64,000 nucleotides of DNA from Ambrosia x helenae (GCA_030844895.1 CM061233.1:62211468-62275467); one strand, 5' to 3'. Counted from the stretch's first letter, positions 33,218 to 45,058 are shown. The notes: generated by a model not told the origin, from the sequence alone. A program made the numbers and translations.

Positions 33218-34603
33218 TGTCTCATACGTAGATTGGTGACAAATGGTGCAACTACTGACCCACTCCCTAACTGCTTTAGACTTCCCCTTCCAGTAGAAAA
33301 AGTCTTTAATCTTTGTAATGTAGCATGGTACCCTGAATGTCCCCCGACAGTTGAATCATGACAATGGATTATCAAATCTTTTCTTAACTGCAAATCATTA
33401 CCAATGACCAATTTCCCTTTTCTTTTCAACAAATTTTGATCCCAACTAAAATGAACCACCTGATCCCCTTGTGGTAGTTTTCCAAAATTACTCTTGGTAA
33501 AATCATCAGTTTCCCAAGATTTCTTAATTCTTTCCAACATCAAAGGCTCAAAAGAAGAAACTAAAAGGGTAAATAGGGAAGAACCTTGTACTCTAGAGAG
33601 AGCATCAGCAACTACATTTTCCACACCTTTCTTGTATTGAATCTCATAATCATAGTGCATAAGTTTCACCATCCAAGAGTGATGCAAGGGTGTTATAATC
33701 TTATGGTCAATCAAATACTTGAGGCTCTTTTGGTCTGTCTTGATGATGAAATCATTGGAGATCAGATACTAGTGCCATTGTTTTACTGCAAACAGAATAG
33801 CTAAAAGTTCCTTATCATAAACAAACAAGGTTTGTTGTCTTGGGGACAAAGCTTTGCTGATGAAAGCCAATGGATGATGGTCTTGCATCAAAACAGCACC
33901 AATACCCATTGATGAGGCATCTATTTTAACAATAAATATTTGATGAAGATCAGGTAAAGCCAGAACAGGAGCAGTACTCAGTGCATGCTTTCAACTGCTG
34001 GAAAGAATTTTGAGCTGCTTCTGACCATTTGAAGGCATCTTTCTTCAACATTTTAGTCAAGGGTTTAGCTATAATACCATAAGATCGAATAAACCTCCTG
34101 TAATAGCCTGCTAGGCCCAAAAATCCCCTTAGCTATTTGACAGTTACATGTGCAAGCCACTGTATAACTGCTTCTATTTTTAATGGGTCAGTGGACACAC
34201 CAGCAACATTGATAACATGTCCAAGGTATTAAACTTTCTTGCCCCCAAAACTACATTTGGATTTCTTGGCATACAATTGTTGTCTTCTCAATGTTTCTAA
34301 CACCAGCTTAAGATGATCCCTGTGTTGGTGCATATCCTTACTACACACCAAAAGATCATCAAAAAATACCAACACAAACTTTCTCAAGAATTGCTTAAAA
34401 GTCTAATTTATAAGGGCCTGAAATGTTGCTGGTGCATTTGTTAATCCAAATGGCATCACCAGAAATTCAAACAACCCCTCATGTGTCCTGAAAGCAGTCT
34501 TATGAATGTCAGATTCAAACATTCTTACTTGATGATAACCAGATCTCAAGTCTAACTTGGAAAATACAGTTGCCCCCCCCCCCCAATTCTTCCAATAACT
34601 CAT
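33199..34603 (-). pseudogene. Reina-like reverse transcriptase (C-terminal) and RNase H, broken
   Basis: RT resumes at 34603 in a new frame after a run of C (34574-34583) with KLDLRSGYHQVRM, FEFLVMPFGLTNAPATFQ and the catalytic DD in VLVFFDDLLV. A TAG at 34403 precedes the DD motif. Then come FLGLAGYYRRFI and damaged RNase H sequence (34000-33720), with the end motif NVVADALSRV at about 33600. The integrase zinc region (DSTVGGHSGYHATLQRLK) starts near 33355. Several stops between 34250 and 33720 show advanced decay. Confidence 0.88.
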
Positions 34604-35495
34604 ATATTAATGAAATAGGGAATCTGGTTTTGATTGTAGCTTCATTTAACTGCCTATAGTCAATGCACATTCTCCAACTCCCATCCTTTTTCTTAACTAG
34701 CACCATAAGTGCAACAAAAGCACTTTTACTGCCCCTTATCACCCCTGTATCAAGTAATTCCTGTGTCATTTTTTCTATCACATCTTTTTTCAAAGCCTGA
34801 TATCTATAAGACTTCAGATTGATAGGCTTGCTTTCATTAATAAGGGCAATTTGATGATCACATTCTCTTTTAGGAGGTAAGGACTTAGGAACCTGAAACA
34901 CATCATCATACTCATCTATAATTTCCCGTAACTTCTCATCTGCCACAGAATCTGACCCAGTAGTGGATTCAAATGCCTCTTTTGCTTCTAACTGTGACAA
35001 TTGTAGTCCAAAAATCTGAGACTAAACTACCACTGTCATGTTATTCAACATGCTAGACATTATTTCATTAGAGCACAACTTCACCTTATTATTCTTAGTC
35101 CCTTTCAAGACATATTCCTTCTCATTGACTGAAAACTTCATTGTTAAATCAGTAAAATTCCAAATAATATCTCCTAAAGTGGCCAACCATTGCACACCCA
35201 GGACCATATCATAATTTTCTAATGGTAAGACTAAAACATCAGCCACAAATCATACCCCTTGCATCATCCACTTAAAATTTTTGCATATTAATCCACATTC
35301 TAACTGATTCCCATTTGCCACAGTCACTTTCATAGGCTTAACTTTTTGTAAATCAAACTGTAAATTTTTAATCAATTTGATATCAGTGAAATTATGAGTT
35401 GACCCAAAATCTGTTAAAATCAACAGTTTCCTGGTACCAATTGCCCCAGTGATCTTCATTGTTGAAAAAGAAGGTATACCTGTAATTGCATGCAA
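34515..35495 (-). pseudogene. Reina-like protease and N-terminal RT, broken
   Basis: Protease with LLILTDFGSTHNFTD. The family active site is D-S-G, and here the Ser is Phe, so the enzyme would be inactive even without the stops. MVLGVQWLATLGD is the second conserved block. Stops at 35250 and 35022 follow. RT begins with SQLEAKEAFES, KPINLKSYRYQALKKD, LDTGVIRGSKSAF and VLVKKKDGSWRMCIDYRQLN, then loses frame in a G homopolymer near 34580. Confidence 0.88.
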
Positions 35496-35525
35496 TGATA
35501 TGTGAGGAGTTTCTTCAATATATTC

Positions 35526-36606
35526 TTAGTCTAAAACAGGTTCCACAACATTTTCATCTTCTTGATCATCAGATAATTCCAAATTAAACAATTGTTTGTT
35601 TCTGCAGTTGTGACTAGGGGTAAACTTCTCATTGCACCAAAAACACTCCCCTTTTTCTCTCTTATCAGCCATCTCTTTGGTGGTTAACCTTCTTGTGGTC
35701 TTGTCAGGTACAGTGTTTACAGGTTTTGGGCTAGGTAATAAGGGTAGTGCATTAGCATTCATGGTAGGTGGAGGTTTCAGTTGAGAGTTAAAAGGTTTAG
35801 GGTTATAGGTTGAAGAGGAGGTGTATTTCTTGGTAGGAAAGGATCCAAATAAGGTGTTGTGTAAATTTTCTTGCTGTTTTGCAATGGCATAAGCCTCTCT
35901 CAAATTAGTTTGTTTAAAGGCGTTTACTAAACATCTCAATTCCATTTTAACCCCCTACAAACAGGCTAATAGCATAAGCTTGTGACAGAGTCACCTTATT
36001 CAACAATGCATCAAAAGCATCACAATATTCTTGTGATGTGCCTGTTTGATGTAAATTCTTTAATTCTTACGTGGCATCTTCCAAAAGACCAATAGAAAAC
36101 CTATCAATTGCTGATCTACTATATTCATCCCATGTTATAGTATCAATGGTCAAATTATTACTTTTCAAATACCCTTGATGCCACTGCAAAGCCTTACCCT
36201 CCAGATTGACCACTGCATACCTCATCTTCAGGTTGTTAGGAGTGCGATCAACTTCAAAGAAATGATTACACTATTAGATCCATCCATCTACATCTTCACC
36301 ATTAAACTTTGGGAAATCCAACCTTTCCAATCTTGCCAATCTTGGTTCTTGATTACCACTATTAGGAACCAAACCCCTATTGTTCTCCATAGTACTCATT
36401 TTATCAATTAATGACTGTATCTGCAATTGAATCTGTACCACTGCAGCCTTGTTTTCCTCAGCATTTTGATTAACTGTTTGCATGTTATCATTGATTAATT
36501 GGGAATTAGCCTGCAAATCTTGCATTATAATCTTTATCTTTTCAATTTTCAACTGGTTATCTTTAATTTGCTTCTCCAATTCTTGTTGTCTAGTACTAGT
36601 TGTCAT
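35526..36606 (-). pseudogene. Reina-like gag, broken
   Basis: The start at 36604-36606 gives MTTSTRQQELEKQIKDNQLK, a coiled-coil-prone N-terminus of about 80 residues, then RLERLDFPKFNGEDVDGWI, the conserved gag start. Two adjacent stops (TAA TAG) follow near 36271-36276. The capsid continues in shifted frame (FFEVDRTPNNLKMRYAVVNL, LQWHQGYLK), and the nucleocapsid has the atypical knuckle CFWCNEKFTPSHNC near 35620. Another TAA lies near 36070. Confidence 0.85.
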
Positions 36607-36884
36607 GTTGAATCAAACAAATTGAACAGAATCGAAAAGAATCACAAATTGAATCAAGAATATACAATCAGATGGACCGAATAACGAATTGATCAAATCC
36701 AAGAGTAGATTAATCAAGATTGATTAATCCGGTAATGAAGCGAAAAGATTAATAGAAATGAAATGAAGAGCAGAAAAGAATTGTATGACAGAACTGTAAT
36801 GGCTAGAGAAGACAACTATTGTGGTGGTTGATGGTGGCGAGTGGTGGTTGAGTGACGGTTACAAGAGCTCCGACGAGGGTCGGT

Positions 36885-36898
36885 GGCTCTGATACCAA
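36885..36898 (-). promoter_or_regulatory. Primer-binding site of the Reina-like element
   Basis: The minus strand reads TTGGTATCAGAGCC directly after the 5' LTR end, the initiator-Met tRNA complement. Confidence 0.93.
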
Positions 36899-37098
36899 TG
36901 ATAGGGCTTAATGTTTAGAGAGAGAATCTAGAAAGAGAGAGAATTAACCCAAACAATAAGCTGCCCAATGTGGGAGCTTGCAACTGTATTATAACAACTT
37001 TTCAAACATTTTACAGACTTGACACAATTAGTCCCTTGACTTTTATTTCTTTACAAACAGACACTTAAACTTGTAACGAACTATTAACTAACATATCA
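36899..37098 (-). repeat. 5' LTR of the Reina-like element
   Basis: 200 bp with TGATAGGG...ATATCA ends; pairs with 31853-32055. Confidence 0.93.
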
Positions 37099-37103
37099 AA
37101 GTA

Positions 37104-37707
37104 TGAGAGGGAGAAAATGGTTATCACACTTTAATATTAATATTATTTGTTTTTGGTCTATTTGGAGCTCAAAACACTTTTTGTTTGTTACGTGGTGTAG
37201 GATTCCCTTGACATCATCGACATTACTCCCACCGAAACACAATTAAATGTGAAGACCTCGTAAGCTTAAAAGGACGTTGATCGCATTAGTGACCGTTTTA
37301 AAATTCACTCAACCATTTTCTATTAGGGGGACGGAATGTCATCAGAATTGGTCACGAGTATCCCACTATCAGCACGGTAACACCACCACCACCCATGCCG
37401 ATAGTAGTCCTGTGAACCAATTTTTGGTTCTATTTAACAGGCTGGTAACCGTGCTTTTTTAGTTTTGAGTTAATATAATCCTATTTTTTTTATTTAAACC
37501 GTTTCTTTTATTAGTTAAACCCCATTTTTGTTATTGTTTTTTATGTAAACTGTGTATTTTTTACGGTATATTTATGGTCCTGATTAAATTTAATTCAAGT
37601 ATAAAAATAAATTTAAACATAATTAAATAAAAAACATAAACAAAAACATAAAACATAATTTCATTAATATTAAACATAATTAAAATACATTAAAACATAA
37701 AAAAAGC
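37104..37707. other. Spacer, AT-rich toward the right
   Basis: No gene recognised. 37560-37700 is very AT-rich and may be the 3' flank of the minus-strand SANT-like fragment. Confidence 0.45.
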
Positions 37708-37979
37708 TTAAAGTCGACGCATGAGTTGCCATGCCTGGACATGGTCAAACGTGTCGTGGCAACGAGCTGCATAAATCACCTGGGTGAACTTCATAGCCAA
37801 CTTCGGCAAAATGCTCGGGTGCCGGGTCATGGTGCGCTCGTATCAGGTGGTCCACCGATCACATTTGATGTTGAGATCTGTCCATTTCCGCTGAAGGCTC
37901 TCGATTGTGTGGTCATTTATGCCGACCTGTTGGTTGAAGTCGCCCAACACACGGTCCGAGAACCGTGTCCCTCCCCCTG
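37708..37979 (-). pseudogene. SANT/Myb-like domain protein fragment, cut by a Gypsy LTR
   Basis: The minus-strand frame encodes FSDRVLGDFNQQVG, ESLQRKWTDLNIKCDRW and, after a stop, FTQVIYAARCHDTFDHVQAW, ending MRRL and a TAA at 37708-37710. The spacing of the conserved aromatic and basic residues fits the trihelix/SANT-like domain of the large plant family often labelled 'glutathione S-transferase T3-like', related to PIF/Harbinger Myb-like proteins. It is cut exactly at 37981, where a Gypsy LTR begins. A related N-terminal piece may be the ORF at 45585-45791 on the same strand. Confidence 0.5.
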
Positions 37980-38865
37980 ATGTCACACCCCAACCGATGG
38001 CGGAATACATCGGGGCGAGACTTGGGATAGATTATTCAAAGACTTCATGACACTAGAATTCGTGACAATATAATTTAAAGATAAAATTTCATTCATAGCA
38101 TAAACATTGTCTAAAAGATAACCGAAATACAAATTGTTTCATAAAGGAGAAGTACAACATCAAAATATAGAATTTAAACTATACTAGAAAAAATGACCTA
38201 TCTTGACACACATTTAATGACACGCGCCTATTCATGACACTCAAATGAAAATGGTTAAACAATGACACACTTTTTTGTGTGTCAACAATCTAATATCAAG
38301 AGTTCAAAAAACATGACAGTATAACAAATGCGTGTCATGTTTAGTGTCAAGATTTCAAACATTTCATTTCCCTCCCACACATTTAATTGTCCCTCTCTCT
38401 CTTGCTTCCTTCATCCATTATTATTTCCCTTAAACCAAAAGAGTCTATTATTATTTCCTTCAAAAAAACCCTAATAATCAAACCTCATTATCTCAGAACT
38501 CCCAAATCGATCCTTTCAAAAAACCTTGCTAATCAAACATCATTATCCCACATATTCCTCGCCATCCATCAGATCCTTTTTTTCTATACTCCTCACTTCA
38601 GTTACCAATTTAGCCCTAAGCAGGTATTGTCTCTAGTCCATTTAACTTGCTTTGACTTCGCATCCATTGTTGTTAAATTGATTATTTATTTCTTAGTTTT
38701 TAGGTGTTTGTTATCTTTATTCTCGTTTGATTGGCTTTTGTTTATGTCTATTAGGTGTTTGATGAAATGCACCAGTGGGTTTCTTTGTTTGTCTTCTTTA
38801 ATCATGTTTAGGATTTTAATTAAATTGTTTTAATTAAATTGTTGAATTTGGTTGTAAATTTTGGT

Positions 38866-39095
38866 GACATTGGTAGAGGGGAAATGAGGGATGACCCGGC
38901 CATTGGCTTGGGTTCGAGTCCTGATCCCGACCGGTTTTACTGACTATTTCACCGTCGCGCATTCGGGCAGGTGAGTGGTCAGGTTTTCCCGGGAATTGGT
39001 GGCAATTGGTGGTCCGGGTACTCTCGAGTACCTGATTCGTCAAAAGGGTGCCCGAGAGTGCTCGGAATTGATTCGTTGGCCGTTCAAAAAAAAAT
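38866..39095 (+). mobile_element. 5'-truncated SINE copy inside the CACTA element
   Basis: Over 200 bases closely match 30432-30665 (GATGACCCGGCCA...GGCCGTTCAAA plus A-tail). The tRNA-like head is missing. Confidence 0.85.
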
Positions 39096-39541
39096 GAAAC
39101 ACATTTAAATGTATTTTAATATGTTGGCTGAATTTGGATATTTTGGTTAATGAAACAGATTTATATCCATTTGTTGGTTAATGCATATCTGCTTACCATC
39201 TTTGTATGCATATATATTTTTCAATTTAGTACAAATGGTGTTGAACATATTTATCACAGTTGTATATTTCAATGAAGAAATTATATATAAGTTAGTAGAC
39301 AATAGAATAGTATTAATACCTGCACTTTGTTTTCTTGTTCCACTGTAGTTTTAATAATATTCACACAATACAGTTTGCTTGTAATGAACTTCTTGCCTAA
39401 GTCATTACTTATTTGCATATACACTGGACCAACAACATTCTCTGTTTCTAACAAAAGGAAGTTACAGCAAAACTGTTATTGTGACTTATGGGTTTGGCTC
39501 TAATAATACTTATTATATAGATGATCAAGATCTGAATGCAG

Positions 39542-40351
39542 CATGTTTACAGACACAAGCAATGAGAGTAACACGCCTAAGAGCCATGAGTTGCCAGAAA
39601 TGTTGAATCTTATACGTAAAACTAACTCGTCACGTTGCCAATGGATGGAGTTTGATCTACTCAAAGCCTCAACTTCTGACTTTGCATCAGGTAAATACAT
39701 GTTCTTAATTCGTTTTTCGGTTATACATCTTGTAGTGTTGTGTTGAGTTTCTTGATACTTGTTGCATTTTGTAAAGAAACCCAAAACAAAACTAGACTGA
39801 TCTGGGAATGATTATGCATTTTCTAAAGTAGAGCATTTTTCTTGTAAGTCTTGATTCTGAGTGCATGCTTCAAGAAACCCAATTAGGGTCGTAAATGAGG
39901 GAAAACATACCATCAAAGATAAACGAGTAAGCTCAACTCGTTTATCTTAACGGCCTGAAATGTTGAGCTTTAGCTCGCATATTTAAAAGACTTAACAAAG
40001 TGATTTGAGAATGATTGATATGTTCCAAACTTGTGCATTATTTTCTTGCTTGATGAGTATATATGTTGATTTTATGTCATAAAACTTTTTTGTTTTTGGC
40101 AGAGAATCTAATAGGGAAAGGAGGTTATCATCATGTATACAAAGGGACTTTTCCTGATGGAAAATCAGCTACTGTCAAGATCAGGAAGTCATCAAGAGAA
40201 GCATGGAAAGATTATATCCTCGAAATTGACATTATGACGTCGCTAGATCACAACAACATCACACCCTTGTTAGGTGTATGCGTGGAGGAAGATAACTTGA
40301 TCTCGGTTTATGATCTTCTGCCTAGAGGAAACCTAGAGGAAAATTTACATG
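39542..40351 (+). pseudogene. Captured protein kinase N-lobe, two exons
   Basis: Exon A (39542-39690) encodes HELPEMLNLIRKTNSS and WMEFDLLKASTSDFAS and ends at a GT donor. Exon B (40103-40351) follows a CAG acceptor and encodes ENLIGKGGYHHVYKGTFPDG (glycine loop), ATVKIRKSS with the ATP-binding Lys, the helix C region WKDYILEIDIMTSLDHNNIT and LLGVCVEEDNLISVYDLLPRG, then a GT donor. The exon phases match, so the pieces come from a spliced receptor-like cytoplasmic kinase gene (class VI style, inference). The HRD and DFG catalytic motifs are absent, so no active kinase can be made from this copy alone. Confidence 0.8.
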
Positions 40352-43300
40352 GTATGTCTCATTCAAAATCACTAAATGATCGCATTATTAGTAACTTTTT
40401 TTTTTTTCTAAAACCGTGTAATGATGTTGATGATTTATTTTGGTTTTGGTGAGAAACTGATTGTGATGAAAGATAGTACTGATCTTACTAATGCATCTTA
40501 TGGAGGCCAGGTTAGACGTAAATCCTCATTCTTGTGAGTCATATACAATACCAAGCAACATGTTCCAGAGGTCGCAATATTGACACTTTCACTTATGTAT
40601 GGCGTGTCATAGATCAAATAAGTCTTCTGTTGTATGCAACATCATACTGATATGTTATTGTTGATAAATAATGGAAAGGCTTCTGGAAAGCGCTGCAGCT
40701 GCAGAGCTGCTGGTTCTCGCTGCAGCGGATTGTCTGGCTGGTCTGTGAGTTCTCTAGGCCTGGTCGTTTCTCAGTCAAAGAGTTGAAGCGCGAGTTGAAC
40801 AAGTCTTCCTTTATTTTTCTCTTCTAACCCTAACACGGCAGCAGCCCTACCCTAATCCTGCGCGAGCTGAACAAGTCTTCCTTTATTGATTTTATTTGTG
40901 AAGAATGGTCAAGTTATGCCTCGACCTTCATTTTCAAGTGATCCGTATGTTTAGGTTTAGATCGACTAATGTAATGTATTGACACAATGTTTTTGTAACC
41001 CTTGATACTTGTGGTAGGATTCGACAAATGATTGTAATAGATTTGGTGGTATATATAATATATGCAGCTTTATTATCAAATTTATTGATTTTGTAATTAT
41101 AAATTTAAAAATAAATCCAGGGATATTAGTCATATTGCAGAATTTTTTTTTTAGGTAAAAAAAAAAAAAACATGACACGCAAAATGAGTGTCATAAAGGT
41201 GTGTCAAGAATGTATGTTATTAAAGAGTGTCATGAAAGCGTGTCATAAATGCGTGTCAAAAAAGCATGTCATAAAAGAATGTCATTAACGCGTGTCATTA
41301 AAAGATGACACGCGCTTGCATGTCATAAAAATTTAATGACATGTTCTTCCTTGACACTTTGCTGTGTGTCATAAACACCCTTTTATGACGCGCAATGCGC
41401 GTCAAGGTAGGGGTATTTTTCTAGTAGTGGCTAGTGTGAGTTTCTAGCCAAATCCTAAGTAGTTTTTCTTGTATATCCTGCATCAAACGTTTCCTGCAAC
41501 ATGTATAAAATATCCGTCAACACATAAAGCATTGGTGAGCATACTAGTTTTAGTTTACATACATAGTATTTTAGAATGGTTTACTCAAATCTCATACTAT
41601 AGCATTGCATATACCTATCATACAAAAGACATAACTCAAGCCCGTGAGTACCACAGCGTATACCTAACATATTCATGCTAGGCCACTTAAATCTTAACAA
41701 TGACCCATAAAGGGGGCGGTGTGCTAGTCCTATAGCGCTATACATGTTAAGTGGGCTAACAATAGTTAATGATTTATGTCTAAGTATCTAAGAATCATAC
41801 GCATGGCAAGTAGCATATAAGTATGTTTAATAGATTGAGCATGTGTGTTTATGAAAGCATTAGTGTGTTTTGCATATGATACATGTTTACACCCCAAAAG
41901 TGATAAAGAGTAAAAAGGGGACAAGTATGAATTCACCTTTGGGTGCGTTTAGTAAGGCTCCACAGACGAGTCTTGGGAGGTTAGTTCCTTAACCTTGGTT
42001 AACTAGAATTAGAGAATAAAGGGTCTTAGGTTCGAGTTTAGAATATAGATTCACAAGAGTCATGCAAGCGTTTTAGGCAAACCAAAACACAAATCGCCTT
42101 TAAGGAAATCCGGATGGTCATGAGAATAAGTTAGACCAAGCACAAAATCATCATAGATGGTTCGGATTGTTTAAGGTTAGGAATGTGAATCCAATTGATA
42201 AGTTCATGTCATAACCGCTTCGCTTATGAAGTAAGCGTGGGTTTTGGACACGGGATTTCCCCTTTCTAGTGTGGATAAATCCGTAGCACAAGAAGGGTCA
42301 AGAGAGTTGGTAAGGTAGGGTGTAACCACAAACCTTCCAAAGATTAATAATAAGCTAGTAAGATACAAACTTGAAAGTATATGCTTATATTATTATATAG
42401 TATAGCTAAGATGTTTAAGTAAAGTTTGGGGACTGATTTGGATGAGTCTTGACTCTCCTTTGTCACCCAATACCATAGCACAAATCTTTCTAACATTAGA
42501 TTATTAGTAGACTTGGTTGGTTCCTTAACAACAAACTATCTTAGGACATAAAAATAATTCAGAAAACAACCACCTTTGGGAACTCTTTTAGGTGCTCTAC
42601 CCTTATCACACTTCCGTGGATAAATATGGGGAAGATCCTAGAGGTTTCTCCAAGGAGTTTTAGATGAAAAAGAAGAAGAAAAATAGAATGAAAGTTGAAG
42701 TTTTAAGCCAAGAAACTTACTGATGCAAAATAGGAAGTTTGGCTTGAAAACTTGAAGATTAGAGAGTTTTAGAGATGAACAAAGGATTAAGGGGTGGAGA
42801 TGAGTGGTATTTATAAGTGGGTTAAGCAGGTAGGGTATTAAATAGTTATTAGGGTGGTTGGGGAGAGATTAATTGGGGGTTAAACTTGATGATTATTACT
42901 TGCTGCCTACTGTTACCATCGAATCTTAAAAAAAAACGAGCAGTAACATTAATTTAATGTTGTGTGGTGTTGTTTGTCAAAAAGTCAAGGGAAACAAGGA
43001 AACATACGTTTCCTTTTATTTTCTTTTTTTATCTAAGAGTATTAATATATATATATATATATATGTTTTATTTAAACAAATAAATATATATTAAGATCTT
43101 AACTAAATGAGTTTCTAGATTGATTAGGATAAATTTTATCGACTCGTCACGAATTGGTAGGAGTGACATAAAAGAAAACGAATAAAGGCGAACTTGGAAT
43201 TTGTTTAAGTATAGATTTAAGAATATATGCAAAACTAAAAATCACGCGATGTTACATAAAGTTTGCGTCATATAGAATTTATAGAATAAATGAAATAGAT

Positions 43301-43466
43301 TAAGATTAAATGCAGTTTGAAACAAATACTTTTTCATTGATCATAAGCTGGGATCACAAGGGTACAAAATGGAAAGATAAAAGAATACAGGGACTAGAAC
43401 AGAAAATACGAAAAGTACAAGTGTTACAGTCTCCCCTACTTTAGGAAATTTCGTCTCGAAATTTAT

Positions 43467-43960
43467 TCAAGTGGCTTGACTGAAAAGATGTGGGTACTTT
43501 TTCTTCATTTGTTCTTCATGTTCCCAAGTGAATTCAGGTCCATTCTTCGATTCCCAACGAACTTTAACTAGCGGAATACGTTTTCGTTTGAGTTGTTTGA
43601 CTTCACGATCCGCTATTTCCACTGGTTTTTCGACGAAATGCATAGTCTCGTCAATTCGTACATCATCAAGAGGAATGTGTATGTTCCCTTCGGCTAAGCA
43701 CTTCTTCAAATTTGAAACATGAAAGGTGGGATGGACATTGTTGAGTTCTTGGGGTAACTCGAGCTTGTAAGCCACTTTCCCAATTCGTCCAATGATTTTG
43801 AATGGTCCAACATACCGTGGAGATAACTTCCCTTTCTTTCCAAACCTTACTACTCCCTTCCAAGGAGACACCTTGAGGAGTACTTGATCACCAACATTGA
43901 ATTCAAGGGACTTTCACCGCTTGTTAGCATAGCTTTTCTGACGGCTTTGAGCTGCTAAGA
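43467..43960 (-). pseudogene. Gypsy integrase C-terminal fragment
   Basis: Encodes SPWKGVVRFGKKGKLSPRYV, YKLELPQELNNVHPTFHVSN and VRWESKNGPEFTWEHEEQMK, ending PHLFSQAT and a stop near 43467. This is the intact version of the integrase tail lost from the element at 14364-24394. An in-frame TGA near 43915 lies upstream, at the family's Lys-Arg-Arg-Lys position. The sequence stops abruptly at about 43960, where plus-strand Copia sequence begins. Confidence 0.85.
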
Positions 43961-43991
43961 GATGGATCACTATTGAAGACGACACAAGATC

Positions 43992-44834
43992 ATGATGATG
44001 TCAAATAGCAATAGCATTCTACAGATTCAAATTCCAAAATTAAATGGAAATAATTATCACAATTGGAGTATTCTAATGAAGGCCTTATTTGAATCTGAAG
44101 ATTTATGAAACATTATAGAAGATGGAATTCAAGAACCCATTGAAAGTGCCTCACTAACAGATCAACAAAGAAAAGAATTAAAAAGAAAAAGAAAGAAAAG
44201 ACAGCAAGGCACTACTCTACATATATCAAACCGTAGAAGAAGTAATATTTGAAAGAATCTCAATTGCAAGATCATCAAAGAATGCATGGGATTTGCTCTA
44301 TAAGTCTTATCGAGGAAAAGAAAAGGTAAAACGGGTTAAACTACAATTCTTACATAGTGAATTCGATCACCTTTGAAAGAAAACGAAACCGTTGAAGAAT
44401 TCTACAATCGTGTGATCATATTATGGAACCAAATCCGTTTAAATGGGGAAAACATTGAGGACAAAAGGGTTGTTGAGAAAATTTTACGTAGTCTAACAAG
44501 AGAATTCGAGAATATTGTTGTGGCTATAGAAGAAACAAAGGATATCTCTGTTTTACCATTGGAAAGCCTATTAGGCTCTCTTAAAGCTCATGAACTACGT
44601 ATGAAACATAATGATACTTCTACAAATGAACAAGCCCTTTTTCAATCAACAAGCAAAGAAGATGCATATGACAAAAGCAATGGCTTAGATGAAAAAGATA
44701 GAGAAAGAAAAGAAAAATCATACATACATATTCAATGTTACCATTGCCAGAAATATGGACACACAAGTAAAGTATGCAGAAAGAGAATTAAAGAAGAAAG
44801 GAAAAGAGAGACTCAATCCCTTCATGAAAAATAA
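43992..44834 (+). pseudogene. Ty1/Copia gag (UBN2 type), broken
   Basis: The start at 43998 (or the nearby ATGs at 43992 and 43995) gives MSNSNSILQIQIPKLNGNNY and HNWSILMKALFESEDL, the conserved Copia gag opening. A TGA follows where a Trp is expected (about 44107), and the middle is frame-shifted. From 44373 the frame is open: MKENETVEEFYNRVIILWNQ, LRSLTREFENIVVAIEETKD and the knuckle CYHCQKYGHTSKVC, ending at a TAA at 44832-44834. No pol follows; 225 bases later the 3' LTR begins, so pol has been deleted. Confidence 0.85.
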
Positions 44835-44879
44835 AAGGAAGATGGAATTACATGATAATTAAGCTAACAGACCCCATAG

Positions 44880-44955
44880 ATGTCACAGAAGAAAAAACTC
44901 CTATGGATGGTACAGGTCCCATGGATGGTACAGAATAAACAACTCCCATGGATGA
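44880..44955 (+). repeat. Short imperfect repeats in the Copia remnant
   Basis: Four CCCATGGATGxxACAG-like units between the gag stop and the polypurine tract. Confidence 0.6.
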
Positions 44956-45058
44956 CACAGAGATAGCATCATATGACTAAAGATTGACGAGAAACACGCA
45001 ACAAATATCTTCATCTAGAGACAAGCTACAAGTACCCCCAATCTAACTTAAGGGAGGG

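Larger units (their letters stand above)
31853..37098 (-). mobile_element. Ty3/Gypsy chromovirus, Reina-like, complete with TSD AAGTA
   Basis: A 5,246-bp minus-strand element bounded by LTRs of 203 bp (31853-32055) and 200 bp (36899-37098), with AAGTA at 31848-31852 and 37099-37103. The order is PBS, gag, protease, RT, RNase H, integrase, chromodomain, polypurine tract. The small size, short LTRs and C-terminal chromodomain fit the Reina lineage (inference from family knowledge). The two LTRs differ at roughly ten sites plus small indels in 200 bp, and every gene is broken, so the insertion is fairly old. Confidence 0.93.
38180..41429. mobile_element. Non-autonomous CACTA (En/Spm) element with captured gene pieces
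   Basis: The right end read inward on the minus strand starts CACTACTAGAAAAATACCCC. The left end (about 38180) has the matching but eroded ATACTAGAAAAAATGACC. Both then continue with CTTGACxC. Arrays of GTGTCA/TGACAC subterminal repeats fill 38200-38350 and 41165-41410. No transposase is seen. The 3.25-kb interior holds a 5'-UTR-like stretch (38380-38630), a truncated SINE and two kinase exons. It lies within a Gypsy LTR. A 3-bp target duplication could not be confirmed because the left end is damaged. Confidence 0.8.
37981..43960 (-). mobile_element. Ty3/Gypsy long-LTR (Tekay-like) remnant: 3' LTR plus integrase end
   Basis: The plus strand starts TGTCACACCCCAACCGATGG, the mirror of the LTR-end motif seen on the plus strand at about 55395. 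The LTR runs to 43428 and is interrupted by a CACTA element (38180-41429), so its own length is about 2.2 kb. The polypurine tract AGTAGGGGAGAC (minus strand) sits at 43429-43440, followed by the integrase C-terminus. Everything upstream of 43960 has been lost and replaced by a Copia remnant on the plus strand. Confidence 0.85.

Noticed and set aside
40614..40802. 62-codon frame in the CACTA interior
   Set aside because: No similarity recognised and no splice or start context; kept only as part of the CACTA element.
43528..43722. Plus-strand frame opposite the integrase tail
   Set aside because: Shadow of a clear integrase C-terminus on the minus strand.
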